The notes beneath the pieces were generated by a model. That model was not told the DNA's origin. It saw only the letters and a list, made by a program, of their open reading frames with translations, and did no database searches. The translations under genes were made by a program, and so were the position numbers. This document shows positions 33,191 through 47,238 of a stretch of DNA of 64,000 bases, in pieces. Source of the DNA: Heliocidaris tuberculata (lineage: Eukaryota > Echinodermata > Echinoidea > Camarodonta > Echinometridae); assembly GCA_025618425.1 (NCBI GenBank), contig CM046838.1, positions 3,415,715 to 3,479,714 of the forward strand, written 5' to 3'. The stretch's first letter is position 1. Each line of letters opens with the position of its first letter.

Positions 33191-33466
33191 GATAAGTAAG
33201 TACTTGATAAGAATGACGTACGAACCGCAGCAGTTGGCCCCATAGGTTGGCCCACAGCCGATCGCAGCTGCGCACACGCACATGCAAAAAACACGCACGA
33301 TCAGTTGTGACCATAGCATAAAAGGATAATAATATTTTATGAAATGTTCATATGAATTTACAAATATGATGTCTACAAAAATCGTGTTATTTAAATGTTT
33401 TTTTTTTCAAAAGTTCTGTTCAATTTCTAATTCATGGTCATTTATTGGGGTAAATGACTCTAATTT

Positions 33467-33611
33467 GGGGCCCCGTCTAAAACACCTGCGATTGATCCGA
33501 TTCGTTTGCAATTAAACTTAAATTTGAAGTCAGTCGCAACTCTGGCATCTGTATACGATTGCTTGAAGGATCGGATTCGGATCAATAGCAGCTGTTTGTA
33601 AGACGGAGTCC
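33467..33611. mobile_element. MITE with GGGGCCCCGTCT ends
   Basis: GGGGCCCCGTCTAAAACACC followed by TGCGATTGATCCGATTCG is matched in inverse by CGGATTCGGATCAATAGCAG, CTGTTTGTAAGACGGAGTCC. 145 bp. Confidence 0.75.
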
Positions 33612-34426
33612 TGATTTTCGTTCTAATTATTTCCTTACAGCAATAACCACGATAACATACCAAAATGCTAACCAGTGTCGTACCGAAGCGAACCAACTTT
33701 ATCCCTCTCCCTCATGCAACTTTAATTCTTGAATGAATTATTAAAATCCAACAAAACAAAACAAAACAACTTCCAAGACGATCGAACATTTGAATTAAAA
33801 ATCATGATTACTTGCCAGTATTTCATCAAATACCCATAACGGTTATAATGTAGGGTAAAGCCGGTAAACATTAACAGATAACACAATTTTAAAAAAAAAT
33901 TCAAACGCATTACATTACAGTAGGGTATCCTTCTTCTATGTCGAGAACAGGAGCATGGAATATAATCCTCACAAATATACGTTCTCACCGAATAAATTGC
34001 AGCAGTCATGTACGAGTTAGACGAATACATACTGCACTGCACAAGGCGTCTTTTTCGACTAAATAGTATGCTCCGTCATCGGATGGATTCAACATAGGAG
34101 GAGAAAACAAAGATTTTCACAATTAAATTCACGGGAACTCGTTTGGTGTCATGGTTGTCATGGATACGCGACAATGAAGCACTAATGAGGAAATATTATC
34201 TGAGAAAAGAACGGAAGTTAGTATCATAACAGACGTACATTTACATTACGGTATATCATGATGTAAAAAAAAAATGGAAGAAAATTGCAGAACTCTGATT
34301 GAATTGCCATCACATTTCCTTGAGTTTATGAAATAATGTGTAGTCCAAGATGGGTTTAGGCAGGTCCACGATCAAATGCATATGATACCACTCGTATCTC
34401 CCCCCCCCCCTCCCCCTCTCCCCCCC

Positions 34427-34470
<44 letters not shown>

Positions 34471-35402
34471 CCTATCTCTTCATTTTAGTACACGAAGTGA
34501 TTACCTCTGATTACTGGTAATTTTGGTGCACTCCATAACATTAAGCTCAAATATCAGCGTTGTGATATGAACTATGAAGTATTCTCATAAATCAAAACTT
34601 ATGTTTTGGAATCAAATAACGTGACCTGGGTGTCACTGAAGCTCTTTGGTGTCATCCAACTCTGTGACAAGAAGATGACTGGTGTGTGATGATGAAGATG
34701 GAATAGTTCTCCTATCTTCTGAGCTCACAGGTGATGACACAAATCATCATAATTGACCGAATAGAAATTTTAATTACTCTCGGGATCTCTATACCATCTT
34801 CGCGATGTGGCATTGGTACGATATATCTTGCATAACTTACACTTTATTCACAATGCGCACAGGGAAGTATAGGACAAAGACAAGGTTTACTTTACGCGTA
34901 TCCTCCTTATAACAATAATAACATGACTGTTATCTTATACACAGAGTGTAAGCACTAATTGTTAGCATAATGAAGACAATGTCATAGCAATGATGATCGT
35001 TACGAGATATAACGTGTTTGCACAATGCCCTCTTCATTTACATTAATTGTTTATAATCGAACTATCCTTTGCTGAATTAAGGCCTATATATAGATACGTC
35101 ATTTAAGAATACAATTACGGTATAAACAGGCATCTGAAAACAGATATTTCCTCTTATCAAGTATTCATGAGTGTATCTGTGTGGTATACAGATTAAGATT
35201 ATATAAATGTCGGTATGTAATAGTAGTACAAGGGTTCTCTAAAGAGAATACCAAACCAGAAGCAGAGCCATGACATGGGACAAAATGGGATGGACATGGA
35301 AGTTAAGACAATTGATTTCAGATGAAATAAGGAACAGTGATTTGCCGATGTTTTTATATGACCGTGTCTATAATCATTGAATGATATATATAATGATGAC
35401 CA
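33612..35402. other. Non-coding stretch
   Basis: No gene is supported. C runs and (CT)n lie at 34400-34468. A minus-strand frame at 34742-34630 ends in TGA with a protein-like composition (SSPVSSEDRRTIPSSS…) but has no confirmed splice partner. Confidence 0.45.
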
Positions 35403-35559
35403 GGGCCCCGTTGCATAAAAGTTACTATTATGGTAACTTTGCCATCAATGGTAACTACCATGGTAACAATGCTCAACAGCCAATCAAAATCAAGGTTTCC
35501 ATGGAAGTTACCATAAATGACAAAATTACCATAATTGTAACTTTTATGCAACGGGGCCC
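35403..35559. mobile_element. MITE family B, copy 3
   Basis: GGGCCCCGTTGCATAAAAGT … ACTTTTATGCAACGGGGCCC, 157 bp. The arms are nearly perfect, so this is the best-preserved copy of the family here. Confidence 0.9.
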
Positions 35560-38500
35560 AGGTCGCTGAAATATTTGCATTCGGGATACCTGTTAAAATT
35601 AACGACATCCCTTTAGATATTAAAAAAGGAATATTATAATTTACAAAATTTGAAATGTAAAGCGGGCATATGACGGGTGGCGTTATGGGGGACGTCCCCA
35701 CAATATACCATATACCAAACATGCCCCACTCCCCCCCCCCCAAAGCAAACAAACAAACAATACTCGTCATGGATTAGGCCCAATGCTTCAGAAAAAACCA
35801 AAAAACAAACGGAAAATCAATCATTCTTTCTTCTTTTCCTTTAGCTTGTCAGAGAGTTTTGATGCCGACCCTGGATATGTAGCATGCCCAGTTTAAATGG
35901 TGATTGTATCAGCAAAAGTAGGTCTCTAGCATTGCCCTCTGTTTTCAATTTCACGGCACACTCCACCCTATTTCCGATCTCTGACTTACATGTATTGAAC
36001 CAACCTTGTCCTGAGCCAGAACTAGACCTATATGCTGCAATTTGTACAAGTCCAACTGAACAGTAACATATCCACAGAGTTTTTGAAGATAACACATCTT
36101 CGTCTTGAGCTTTTGAGATTGGGTTCGCCTTGAAGATGAGGAAATATAAACAGAATGATAACTTGGAATGAAAGGAGCTTCAACTCGATTCATTCAAGCA
36201 TTTCTCATCCTTCTGTCATAGCTACGATTCTGGCCTACTATACACAGACATCGTTATATTTTCATCATCAAACATCAATCATCAAAAGTACAAAGGCGAC
36301 ATTATGATCAAGCAAAGAATCATCTTGCAATTACACGTTTTTGGACTTCGTCTATGATGTCTATAGTCCCCCCAAATGCCAACAATCGATACAAAAAAAA
36401 TATTCATGCGTACATAACCATGATAATAGCACAAGGCTCTATATAGTAAAATGCCCTTGTGCACTGCCCATCTATAAAGGAAGTGGACATATGCATGCAA
36501 TCCCACACTTATAATCACCCCTTCCTTTAGCTTTTGAGTCATATAGCGATCAATAAAATACAATACGTCGAAATCGCCTACGAGGAGTCCTATATGTTAA
36601 ACGAAAGGTATACGCCTGCCAGGCAACTTCCAAACATGGAATGACAAGTGTTTACTATGTATATACATATGTACTACTCTTAGCTTGCACAAAACGATTA
36701 ATCATAAATAATTAACTTACAAGCTATAAACACACGTTACGTAAAGTCGTAGTATATGACTGCACATCATTTCCAATGCAACAGACTCCTGAGGATACTC
36801 TTCATAAAATTTTTGTTTTGTTGCCTTTTTCGTAGTGCTGTAAAGGGGCACGATTATGGTGAATTAAGTCAATTCAAAGAGCGAAGATCTAGGACATTAA
36901 TAGCTAGGGCATGATTTTGTTTTAAAGTAAAGAATAAACAAGTGATAAAACTTTAACAAACATGATAAAATAAACTGTTTCTCCAATCTCCACGTAATAG
37001 CAATAACCAATCGTTGATAGAGCACTTAACATGTTAATCGGATCAAGGCCGAGTATTAAATTGATTCCTAGTTTCTCGTCCCGATATTTTTTTATTAAAT
37101 TCAGGATGGGCTTCCATGTTATTTGATATTTGATATTTTACTTCAAATTTCAAATCAAATTTCCTTATTTCGATTTCATTTTAAATACACTTATGAGACT
37201 TGAAACAAAGTAAAAATGCATTATATTAATGATTTTCGATATCTCATTATCTATATATTTTATCATTTATTTCGTTTTAAACAAAAAATTAATAATTTTG
37301 AGGCGGGCCGTAAAAGGGCAGGAGAAGGGGACGAAAAATTAAGAATCACGTTTATTTTGCCTAATACACGGTTTATTCGATACATGTACATAACTTAAAG
37401 ATAAGGCATTTATTTGTGTGAATAAACATGTATTGTTGACATGAAGTCAACATCATGAACAGTTTCGTATATGCCCTGACTTTACTCATGTTACTACTTA
37501 GGATAATTATTTTTGCTAGAATCGGTTTTCAGAAATGCATCATTTTGAATAGCCCCTCCTGGGAATGAGAGATATGAAAACCCTTCCTTGTTTTTCTATA
37601 GATAGTTCTGCTGGAGACCACTCAACTGTCATGGCAACTGTAGGTTTTCTGAGTAGTTTCAATAATTTCAAAAGATCTATACAGCAGATGTCGTATGGTT
37701 CTAGGTTCCACGCAGGATATAATTTAAGACCGTGCAGAGAAATGTAAAAAGTCATCATAGCATGGAAATACAGAGTGGTCATGTTTATCTAAAATTTATA
37801 TGACAAAGTATTTAAAAAACTGTCACATTGAATTCTATATTGCATACAAATGTTTGACACGGAAAATAAACTGGAAAAAAGGAAAAACGAAAGGATTATA
37901 TTCATTATCGCAATCTGTGTATTACTCCACTTATGTATCAATAGCTAAGACTGAGTGTAATGACGAAATAAATCAAAATAATACAGATTACTGAAGATAT
38001 AAGTCAATTTTACAAATCTGTTCATCCCGTATGTTATAATTATAATTATGTACAATCATGACATAACTTTTCCTTTCGACACAGATCATTATAGAAATAT
38101 CTATGCATTTATATTCCCCGTTTAATGTGCCATAACATCCAAGGAACAATGAAGGCCTGGGTATTTAATGACTTCGTATCACAACGATGAGTTTGAGAAT
38201 GCACTAGCAATAATTTAGACAATATTCACTTTCTGCCTGAAATTGCATAACACTATAATCGGATGGTAAATATAAATCTAAGTATTTCATTAGTATGATG
38301 TGGTTACTGTTCAAATCAATTCCATCATACACGATATAAAAGTAACGATCAAGTAATGGAATAGATCTCTTCCTCAATCCCCTTTCTTTGTAAAGCACTC
38401 TGTAATTTTGACGATCATTACCTCATTTCAGAAGGAAGAGACAGATTTAGTAGTAAATGAGCGACTGAGAATGATCGCTTACTAATATTAGAAGTGAATA

Positions 38501-40806
38501 CAAGATATTTCCACTTCCCTCAACAAACAGAATGGTCTTTATGTGATGTCTTACCCGTAATAATGGATATCCTCTAACACCTCCTAGAGCTGCCCGAGCT
38601 GCCCGGGAGCTATTTGCCTCAATCCTCCTATTGCTTCCTTGATCAAGCACATATCACGAAACTTGTAAATAAAGGTACTCTGTTCCAAATAAAACCATAG
38701 AGCACGGGCCTACTTGAGTGAAGCCTTAATCTAACAATCTAGAGATGTATTACATCCTAATTGCACACTTTGAAAGTCATAAATGCCGATCTAAAGAACC
38801 GGAGAAACGTCGCGTGGAATATTACAATTTACAAAGCAGACGACTTGCCTTTCACTGTGACTTCTTTTACTACGGATAAGCTACACACGAATGACCGCTC
38901 CTTCGCAATGCAGTGCTGATCAATGAAGGCAAACCAAACGTTCGCGCTCCACGGAGTGCGTTTATCTCTGAAGATAATACGTAGACGCATTCTTGGCGGT
39001 TACGTAACATCAAATCAATCGGTCTTCATTAATTCTTTTTCATCTTCGCTGACAGTACATTTTGTATTTATTGGTGTAAGTGCAAGTTCATATACACCAA
39101 TTCACGAATCAAAAAGACACAGTAATTACATACAAACAAATTTGTTAGTATATAGCTGCAGCCAAAAGGATGTGCCTTTAACTAGTGACTGACCTCACAA
39201 CTTCACATAACACAACCTTAAAGCTCATGTACAGTATTGGTAGAAAAAAGGAAATTGGAAAGAGACATGTTAAATATAGTCTCATGTTGTTCTCCTTGTA
39301 TCAAAAGATGTCTGTAAGAGATCATTTGGTATTCCATCTATGATTCCTGGTGAATTTCAGTGTAAATATCTGTAAGGAATGCTTGATCACTGTCATTATG
39401 CTAGGAGCATTCCACCCCGACGGCTCCCCGCACAGCAATCTTGGGGCTTCCCATAGAGACAGCGTGTGTGCACTGTGTGTAGCTACTCATCATTGGTTTT
39501 ACACGTGTTTACAGTGTATAGCACATGCTGCCTTTGATGGGATTTTACGTGCCTGTCCCGGCACATAAATTAGTTTTTGCCTCTTATTTGTTTAATATTA
39601 AACTTTAGGAGGCGAAATCTTCACAGTGTCTTAGTATTGCTAGTATCTTGCTATTTATCAACAAAAATTGAAGAAATCTGACGAGAAGTTTTTGAGGGCT
39701 TACCAAAACTTTACATGACCTTTAACACTTCAACAAAAATGAAACCACAGATCAATGCCTATTTTCGTGCAAATTATGACAAGTTCAAAACATTGGTAAA
39801 TCCGTTTTTCTAATTTCAAATAACAAAGGAGAAAAAAATCACATGTTTTCAGACCCATGGGCATTGGCATAGGAGGAGGAAGGGCACAGACTTTGGCCAG
39901 GGGAAAATATAGGCACACTTCGTTCGAGGGCACCCCCCCCCCCCCTATCGCCAATCCCCATGATACACCAATGCACTGTGATTTTCAAGATTCAAGATTC
40001 AAGATTAATTTTCCTATATTTACATGTAAGACAGAAGTTTACTTTCCATTGGTGTTTACAAACACACACTCTTAAAAAAAAAAACATTCAAATGACACTA
40101 TTTTGCTCAAGCACTGAGATACATAATCATGATAATGACAATTGAAAGGAAAGGTATGGGGAATGTATGTGTGTATTGGGGTAATCTAAAATACTCCATT
40201 TCGCGGAGAAAACATCCAGTAATTGTCGGCTTCTTTCTTTTTCTTGTTTTATTATTTATTTTTGTGTTGAAACTTTAGTGTCATTGTCAGACACATATCA
40301 GATCAGATAATGCTTGGCGTGGGCTCTAGAAATCCAGATAAAATTGAGGAAAGGAAAATGTCTTTTTCCATGCATCTTCTCTCAAAGGATCCTGGGATGA
40401 GCCGCTAAAACGACACACGGAACCTGAGAGCGATTTAGCTCTGGAAATCTAAAAGAGAAGAAAAACAGCCCAGAGCAAACATAATCATCTCTTTCGAAAA
40501 ATATACAAGTCGCCTCTCAGGAAATCTCACTTTTTTCTTCAGAAAATTCAAAGAGAGCTGCGGTGAACAAGTATGTATTCTGCTACCTATAGTTTGAGAT
40601 GTACTGTCTAGTCTGAAAATCAATATATTGATCTACAATGGTAAAGTAGATAGTGTTTGTTATGGCTTGGATTAGGATTTTCAACCCTAATCCTGCTAGT
40701 CACAATTGATGTCAATTTTGACAATACATGTATCTAATAAAAACGAAATTCCATTTTTGAATGCTGTAAAGTAGTACTTTTTCTCCTGCTTCCATCCATC
40801 TCCACC
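35560..40806. other. Non-coding stretch
   Basis: No gene is supported. (GATTCAA)n lies near 39988-40006. A good 5' splice-site sequence occurs at 38555 (minus, TTACGG|GTAAGA) and others at 39703 and 41867. Any of these could belong to a distal 5' UTR exon of the sialyltransferase gene, but nothing ties them together. Confidence 0.4.
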
Positions 40807-40887
40807 CCCCTCTCTCTCTCTCTCCCTCTCTCTCTATCTTTCTCTCTTTCTCTCTCTCTCTCCCTCTCTCTCTCTTTCTCCCCTCCC

Positions 40888-40923
<36 letters not shown>
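40807..40923. repeat. CT-rich microsatellite
   Basis: Imperfect then perfect (CT)n, ending at the target site of the next element. Confidence 0.95.
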
Positions 40924-40926
<3 letters not shown>

Positions 40927-40927
<1 letters not shown>

Positions 40928-41342
40928 GGCCACCGCACACCTTCCGATCGGTCTGCGATCCGATTTCAGAAGAAACTGTAATATCATTTGACGAATCATT
41001 TAAAAACGAAAAATATTTTTGATCGAGGGTCTGAATAGTCATACAAATAGTAAAATCGATAATACGGCCTTTGCCGAGTTTTCTAGTCGGTGGAATGGCC
41101 AAATCGGCTCCGAGTCGTAGAGACGTCACAAAAATCGTACGACTGCCTACGATTTGAAACTAATTTTGCCCTTATTTCCTGTAGAAAGCTGACCGCTCAC
41201 CATAACCCTATGTTTAGTATTCATATTAATTTTCAGAACCTGAATAGGGTTGATTTCATTTGTTAAAATGCCAATATTTAATGCTATAGCGATTTATTTC
41301 ACAAATCGGATTGCAGACCGATCGTAAGGTGTGCGGTGGCCT
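40927..41342. mobile_element. PIF/Harbinger-like MITE with TTA target duplication
   Basis: AGGCCACCGCACACCTTCCG followed by ATCGGTCTGCGATCCGATTT is mirrored by …AAATCGGATTGCAGACCGAT, CGTAAGGTGTGCGGTGGCCT. The long inverted repeats (over 40 bp) are flanked by TTA on both sides (40924-40926 and 41343-41345). A 3-bp TWA duplication is typical of PIF/Harbinger. 416 bp, non-coding. Confidence 0.85.
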
Positions 41343-41345
41343 TTA

Positions 41346-41983
41346 CACACCGGATATTGATCTATAAATCCTCTTCCGGGATAAAAATTCCTACACAATA
41401 GACTTCAAACCAAATGACCAGACTGTTCGATACACCTGTTTTCTAGCTTGCCAAATTTGAACTTCACCCTTCTTCTTCGAATCAGGCTTTATTCATGATC
41501 AAGTTCATATTTTTCTGGAAAGTTTATTTTATTGGGAGCGTCGCTTTCCTTTCTCAGAAACGTGCTATGATAATCCCTGAAAAGGATATGATGTTTTGAA
41601 AATGATATGGTCATGATGGTTGTTTTGGTAGGCTTTAGGATCATCGATGCTTGCTGCCTCTTAACAAATAAGTAAATCAATAAACTGTATTATGACTGCT
41701 TTTCGCCTCTGATGTGATGATCACATTTCTCCTTTTGAATGGTTCGCCGATATACCAAAATGCGCTTCATCAACGTAATTTCAACATCCCCAAAGCTATT
41801 GTATAGAGGGGAAGACTTGTTGACGGTGCATGTGCTATGTAATACTAATGTGTGTAAATCGTCTTACCTAAAATGTATTTTCGAAAATTCTCTTTTTTTA
41901 ATTCACGACAAATAAAATTCCGATTAAAGATTCCGATTTCAAAGTCCATATAATAAAATTAAAGTGAACCAACCACCTAAAAA

Positions 41984-42023
<40 letters not shown>

Positions 42024-45000
42024 GATTAATGCATTTTTCCAGTGCATACGGTTCATTTCAAATTGATGCGGCTATAATTTGTATAGAGGAGCCAGTCGCT
42101 ATGGCAGATAAGAGGTAATTACCTTGGAAATGTAATTATCATCTCAGCAACAAGAGGAAAACAGTTACTGTTCTAATGACGTCTGGAGAACGAGGTTGAC
42201 TAATCATTTCTCATTACACTCGAGGAAAGCCTTCACAGTTGGCAATGTTTTGAAACAAAAATGCCATTTTATTACTGGTGCAAAAATAATTATGCATACA
42301 ATTTCAACAACGGTGAGAATTGGAGTAAATTGAATAACCTTTTTAAAGGCATTTTCAGCTCAAGTATTTTACAAATTGAATTCTGAGTAAAGCCTTGCAT
42401 TAGATCATTATGTATGGCAAAGGAATATCATTTGACATTTGGCAGCAATATCTATCATCATGTGTATTATTAGATACCCACCCAGCCATACATCATCTAA
42501 GCACCTCTTTGTATTGGAGGGAAAAAAATCATAAAGAACGTCGACGTTTTTCTTCATTCGTTGAATTTTAATTCAATTGTGACGACGGAAGTGTTGCATT
42601 TACAGTAATTTATCTTCATTTTTGTAACAATATTAATTATATTGATAATAATTAAGCGGGGCATATCCACAACAAGTCCTGCTTTGCCTTAGACCCCTCC
42701 ACTATACATGAATGTAAATCATTAAATTACTCTTTCGTGTAAATTTCTTCCTCCATGACTGTTATACAATTTTTCATTGCATTATGTAATCGATCTATAT
42801 TATTCCAGAATGTATGATTTGTATCTTGATTGATTGTGGAAATAAACTAAAACTATTTATATTATATATTATATATTATATATATATCATTTATACAAAA
42901 GTTGTAGGAAATGTATAAACCTTTCTTTCGATGCCACGATGTCCTACTTTACTCAATCCCATGCATAAAAATTATTGTAAAATAAAAATGAATTTTCTTT
43001 TTATACCGTTACGCTTCATATCCTCATTTGTTTACTATTTTTTAATGTTAAAGTGAGAAAAATCTTAAAAAATTGCAATTTTCTCACAAAAGTTTGATAG
43101 TATAGTATATAAAAATTGTTAGATATTTTGAACGCTTGATTCATGCTCTACATAATGATATAAGTTGACCTCTATATACATATTTTGGGTGTAGTAAAAT
43201 GTGATTAAAAACCATGTCTCTTTGTCACATGCATCATGTGCATGGCTCCGCAAGAGTTAAATACCTTGAAAGAGAGGCTGAAATCAGACAAAAGCCTGAA
43301 AACTGGAATCCTTGTGGATAGAAAGGTTGCGTCAAAACTGATTCCCATCTAAAAACTGATTTTCCTTTACTACAGAGTGAAAAGACCTGTTAATATATGC
43401 CTATATTCGATTGTTCACTATACATGCTGAAATAAATAGGAAGCTACAATGGTAATGTACCACAGAAAATGAGCTTAATAAGTAATCCACGAGCAGCATC
43501 AGATGGTAGACCAAGATTAGCACTACAAATCACACACCCAAGGGTTGAGTTCGTGTACAGCAAGGTGACAAGTCATTAGAAACGTGTTGCAAATTACTCG
43601 CACGCCAAATGAATGCCAACTTCCAGGAATGAAAGTATGGTGATGATGGGAACACGGACTCAATACTTGATGAGAGTCTGAATGGATGCGAAGATGAAAG
43701 GCTTTTTGACGATTGTAAATGACAACACTGAGGGGGGGGGGGGGGGGGGGGGGAGAGAGGGAGGGTGGGGGGGGGGGGCGCGCAAAAGGCGAGTCATCAT
43801 GGAAAATCACAGAGAATGTTGACACTACTGACGAAGCCAAGGGGAAGAAAACCCATGGCAAATGCTGCCCCCTTCACATATGCCCCACCCACTAATATAG
43901 GAAATAATAGAAATATTACATTGACACATTCAACATTATTAAATTCATTCTAATTTCCTTTAATTTGTCGAGTATTTCACTTTAGGGCTGAGCTGCCAAT
44001 GAACAGAAGTGGTAGTGAAAATAATTATCATGACCAGAGGCATCTCTGCAGGGCCTAGGTTTGTCGATGAGACAATTTTGCCAAAGAAGAGCAAAATTGA
44101 TAAACAAGAGAAATTATCCCAGTAGAATTCGCTGAAAAGTATACACAAATATAAATATATTGATAAAGAAACTTCTGCAAAAAGCAAAGAAATAAATGTA
44201 ACAATGACTCATACTCAGATCTCTAAATTCTTTTAATTTCTTATGACCATGGACTTGGCGACAAAACAAAAATGAAAGGGGGAGGGGCCCGAGGGGGTCA
44301 CACCCCTAAATCCTTCAATAATGATACATTTCATTTGTAAAACGGCTTTTCAAGAGATACTAAGCATATATTAAGATAATTAAAGGAAACTTAATGATAC
44401 CGTTAAAAAAAAGAGGTGGGAAAATGTTATCCCGCGCCCACAGTAACTGTTTCTTTACCCGCCCCGTCAGTAGGTAAATCGAAATATTAAAGCTTATTTT
44501 TCTTCTCTTATAATCTTACATATGAAAAAGAATACAAATGGAGCAGTTCATTGTAGGACACTTCCCACCTCCAAGAGTCAACAGCGGTCGTTGGCCGATC
44601 TTCGCTCGCGAATTTCGACAATCCTGACTACGCAAAAGATTCTAAAACCGTCTTCAAAATAATTCCAAAGCCCTCCTATTAATTCGCCGAACCCCAACAT
44701 TCTCAAGGGTTTTCCCCCGGCAGAAGAATATTGCCTACGGGAGAATTGTAATATAAATACGCGAAAATAATAGCACTTGTGGTGTTGTGGGGATGGATTA
44801 GGGGTAAATGGGTATGTCCCCAATGTTCCCTAATACCGGACGTAGAAATTTAGAGAAGCGCAGATGTTCAGACATTCCTGGATCGATTCTAACATTCTAG
44901 TTCCACCCTCCCCTCTCTCTCTCTCTCTCTCAAAAAAAAAAAAAAAAAATCCTATATATAAAAGGGATCGGTAAAAAAACAAAAACAAACAAACAAAAAA

Positions 45001-46228
45001 CAAAAGACAAAAAAACAAGAAACATAAAACAAAACAACGAAAAAAACAATCAAAGGATTCACGTTTTAAAAACTGGTGTTAACACTATCATAGACTTGTT
45101 TTGAAATGACTAAAAAGGCCTAAATAGATGTCTGTTCCGCAATGAGATTAACAAAGCCGGATAAGCCTTCTGTGAAACATGTTAAATTATGGCAAATGAG
45201 CATATTCAAATAAACGTTGCAACTATTTTGAGCATAATAACAATTACACGTGTAGCATAGTGTGTGCATGGCAGTTTCGATATATTGTGGAGGTCATAAT
45301 TTATTAATATTTTGAAGTCGTTTATTGTGTTCGCATGCAGTACAAAGAAGATTCTGACCCAGTTTCTATATTCGCATGCAAAAACTGCTAATGATAATCA
45401 AACTCGGCATAAATCACTTGAGGCAGACGAAGGATGCAGTAAAGTACGAAGACCTTTTCCCCCAAAACATCAACAATTTCAGATCACCATCATGACCAAG
45501 CCAATATTCTGCTTGAGCTCATCCATCTAAAACATGTGCATTGCCTACTCAGTCATGTCTGATGTTAGACATTGCTTCATTAGTTCCTTCTACCCTTGGG
45601 GACATGCACCAGCTAAGTCTCGGAAGTCGACTAAATTAATTTAAAATCCGTATTTCAGAATAACATAGCGTAGCATGTTTCACAACGATTTCTATTTAAA
45701 GCCAGTGTACGGTTTTGGTAAGACTTTAAAAAAGGAAAGAAAACTTACAAACAAACAAACAAAACAACTTCTGGTCAAATTCATTTTGATTTGGGTTGAT
45801 CAGTAGCAAGATACATGAGTATAATAACAATTCTAAGCTGCTGTGAAGTTTTTTCCCTTTTCATTTAAACGAATGGGAGGTGAAAATAATTTACGTGCCT
45901 GTCCCCGGAACACAAAAAGTAGGGAAAGCCACATGCAAAATAAACGGTAAAATGAGTGTACATGGGATTTCGACGAACATCTGCGTGAGGTTTCTGCGCG
46001 GGCATACAGCAGATGACGGGTAGCCTCAAATTCACCTTCCTTTCACATATTCATTCATATACTAAACTTCATCACAAAGCAAAGACAGAACATCAACACA
46101 TTAGACACGTGTATCTTTTGATATACGTGGAATGAGAAGTGGATATATTCAAAAAGTTCAATATGAATGTTTTTGTTCGTTGTTTTTGTTCAACGAGACC
46201 TAGATATTATCATTTGCTAAGTTCCCCT

Positions 46229-46230
<2 letters not shown>
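41346..46230. other. Non-coding stretch
   Basis: No gene is supported. It includes (AT)n near 41987-42020. A transcript-3'-end-like segment lies at 42655-42860 (…GGAAATAAACTAAAACT, possible LINE tail). G runs total more than 40 at 43731-43780, and A-rich sequence lies at 44930-45050. Confidence 0.5.
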
Positions 46231-46269
<39 letters not shown>

Positions 46270-46271
46270 CC

Positions 46272-46343
<72 letters not shown>
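46231..46343. repeat. (AT)n then (AG)n compound microsatellite
   Basis: AT dinucleotides to about 46290 with a short interruption, then AG dinucleotides to 46343. Confidence 0.95.
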
Positions 46344-46346
<3 letters not shown>

Positions 46347-46642
46347 GAGAGATTCCTCCTTCTGGTTGGTTTGTTGTTTCTTTGATTGTTTTTTGCGGGG
46401 TTTCTTTTTTTTTTTTAATGTTTGGAGGGTAAGTTTAAATGAGAGAAACGTAAATGGGAAAGCTTGAGGAAAATCTAGTCTAGAATCTATCCGGGTTTTT
46501 TTTATATAATTGGTCTATCCCCTAACGCTGCTCTTTCTACGCATATCCTACACAGAGCGCGACTCTCCACTAATCGCGCGATCCCCAAAATTTCACCCGT
46601 CGTTTGCGAGGGTCGAATGAAAGGACTAGCGTTGAGCAGGCG

Positions 46643-46734
46643 CGCCGGTGTCACCGGATGAGATGTCCGTTCGGATGAGATGTCTCCACGGACACCTCAT
46701 CCGGATCGGAATCAGGACCATATGTCCTGGGGAC
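46643..46734 (+). repeat. Hairpin module, copy 1
   Basis: It contains TCACCGGATGAGATGTCCGT … ACGGACACCTCATCCGG. Nearly identical in inverse orientation to 50421-50508, and internally palindromic around GATGAG(A/G)TGTC…GACA(C/T)CTCATC. Confidence 0.75.
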
Positions 46735-47238
46735 ATCTCACCCTGATTTGCCCGCAAAATAGATCGTACTGAACTTTCACAATTGGTCTGCGACCAGTTT
46801 GCGACCGCCTGCAACAGATTTTTCGGGGTGTTGCACGACCGATCGCTTGGTGTCTTGCGACCACTCGCAGTCGTTGCAGGCGGTCGCACGAACCTGAGGC
46901 GGTCGTGACTGGTCGCATCTGAACTTTGAACATGCTCAAAATCCAGACACGACCAGATGCGATCGATTCACTCGCATTAGGTCGTACGACCAGTCGTGCG
47001 ATTCTCGTATGAGTGTTGCACAACGTTGCACGATTAGATACGAGAGTTCGCACGACTCAATAGTCGCAGTGGGTGGGCTGGAGGTCGTGCAACACTCGCA
47101 CGTGCGCTAGCGACCTATAGCGACCAGTCTTGCGAATGGGTGCGATTGTGCTAAGACCATGAGACTGTTGCACGACCGATCGCAGCACATCTTACAACGT
47201 TGTACTACCGTTGCACGACTGTATGAGACTGTATGCGA

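Larger units (their letters stand above)
31946..33314. mobile_element. Rearranged foldback element, TCACAA…CGTGC-rich, with nested insertions
   Basis: The outer ends are GGTCACAATCGGTCGTGCAC and …GCACGATCAGTTGTGACC. Internally 31946-32290 is inverted relative to 32480-32975, 32297-32365 relative to 33245-33314, and 32397-32480 relative to 32980-33060. CpG-rich words such as CTCCTTGCG, CGCACGTG and TGGTCGCAAG recur throughout. Insertions are the SINE at 32552-32719 and a minus-strand A-rich retroelement tail at about 33061-33190. All the 60-170-codon frames here are shadows of the inverted repeats. Confidence 0.75.

Noticed and set aside
32639..33314. Overlapping frames of 141, 156 and 173 codons on both strands
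   Set aside because: Shadows of the long inverted repeats in the foldback element; the same words appear translated on both strands.
34630..34742. Minus-strand frame …SSPVSSEDRRTIPSSS… ending at TGA, resembling a receptor tail
   Set aside because: In-frame stops lie just upstream, the acceptor is uncertain and part is a GAT-type repeat; too short to support.
35841..36193. Two overlapping minus-strand frames of about 80 codons with a fair GTAAGT near 35988
   Set aside because: They compete in different frames, show no recognisable domain and have no confirmed acceptor.
38555..38660. Candidate distal 5' UTR exon of the sialyltransferase gene (good donor at 38555)
   Set aside because: Several equally good donors exist upstream (39703, 41867) and nothing links any of them to the acceptor at 30536.
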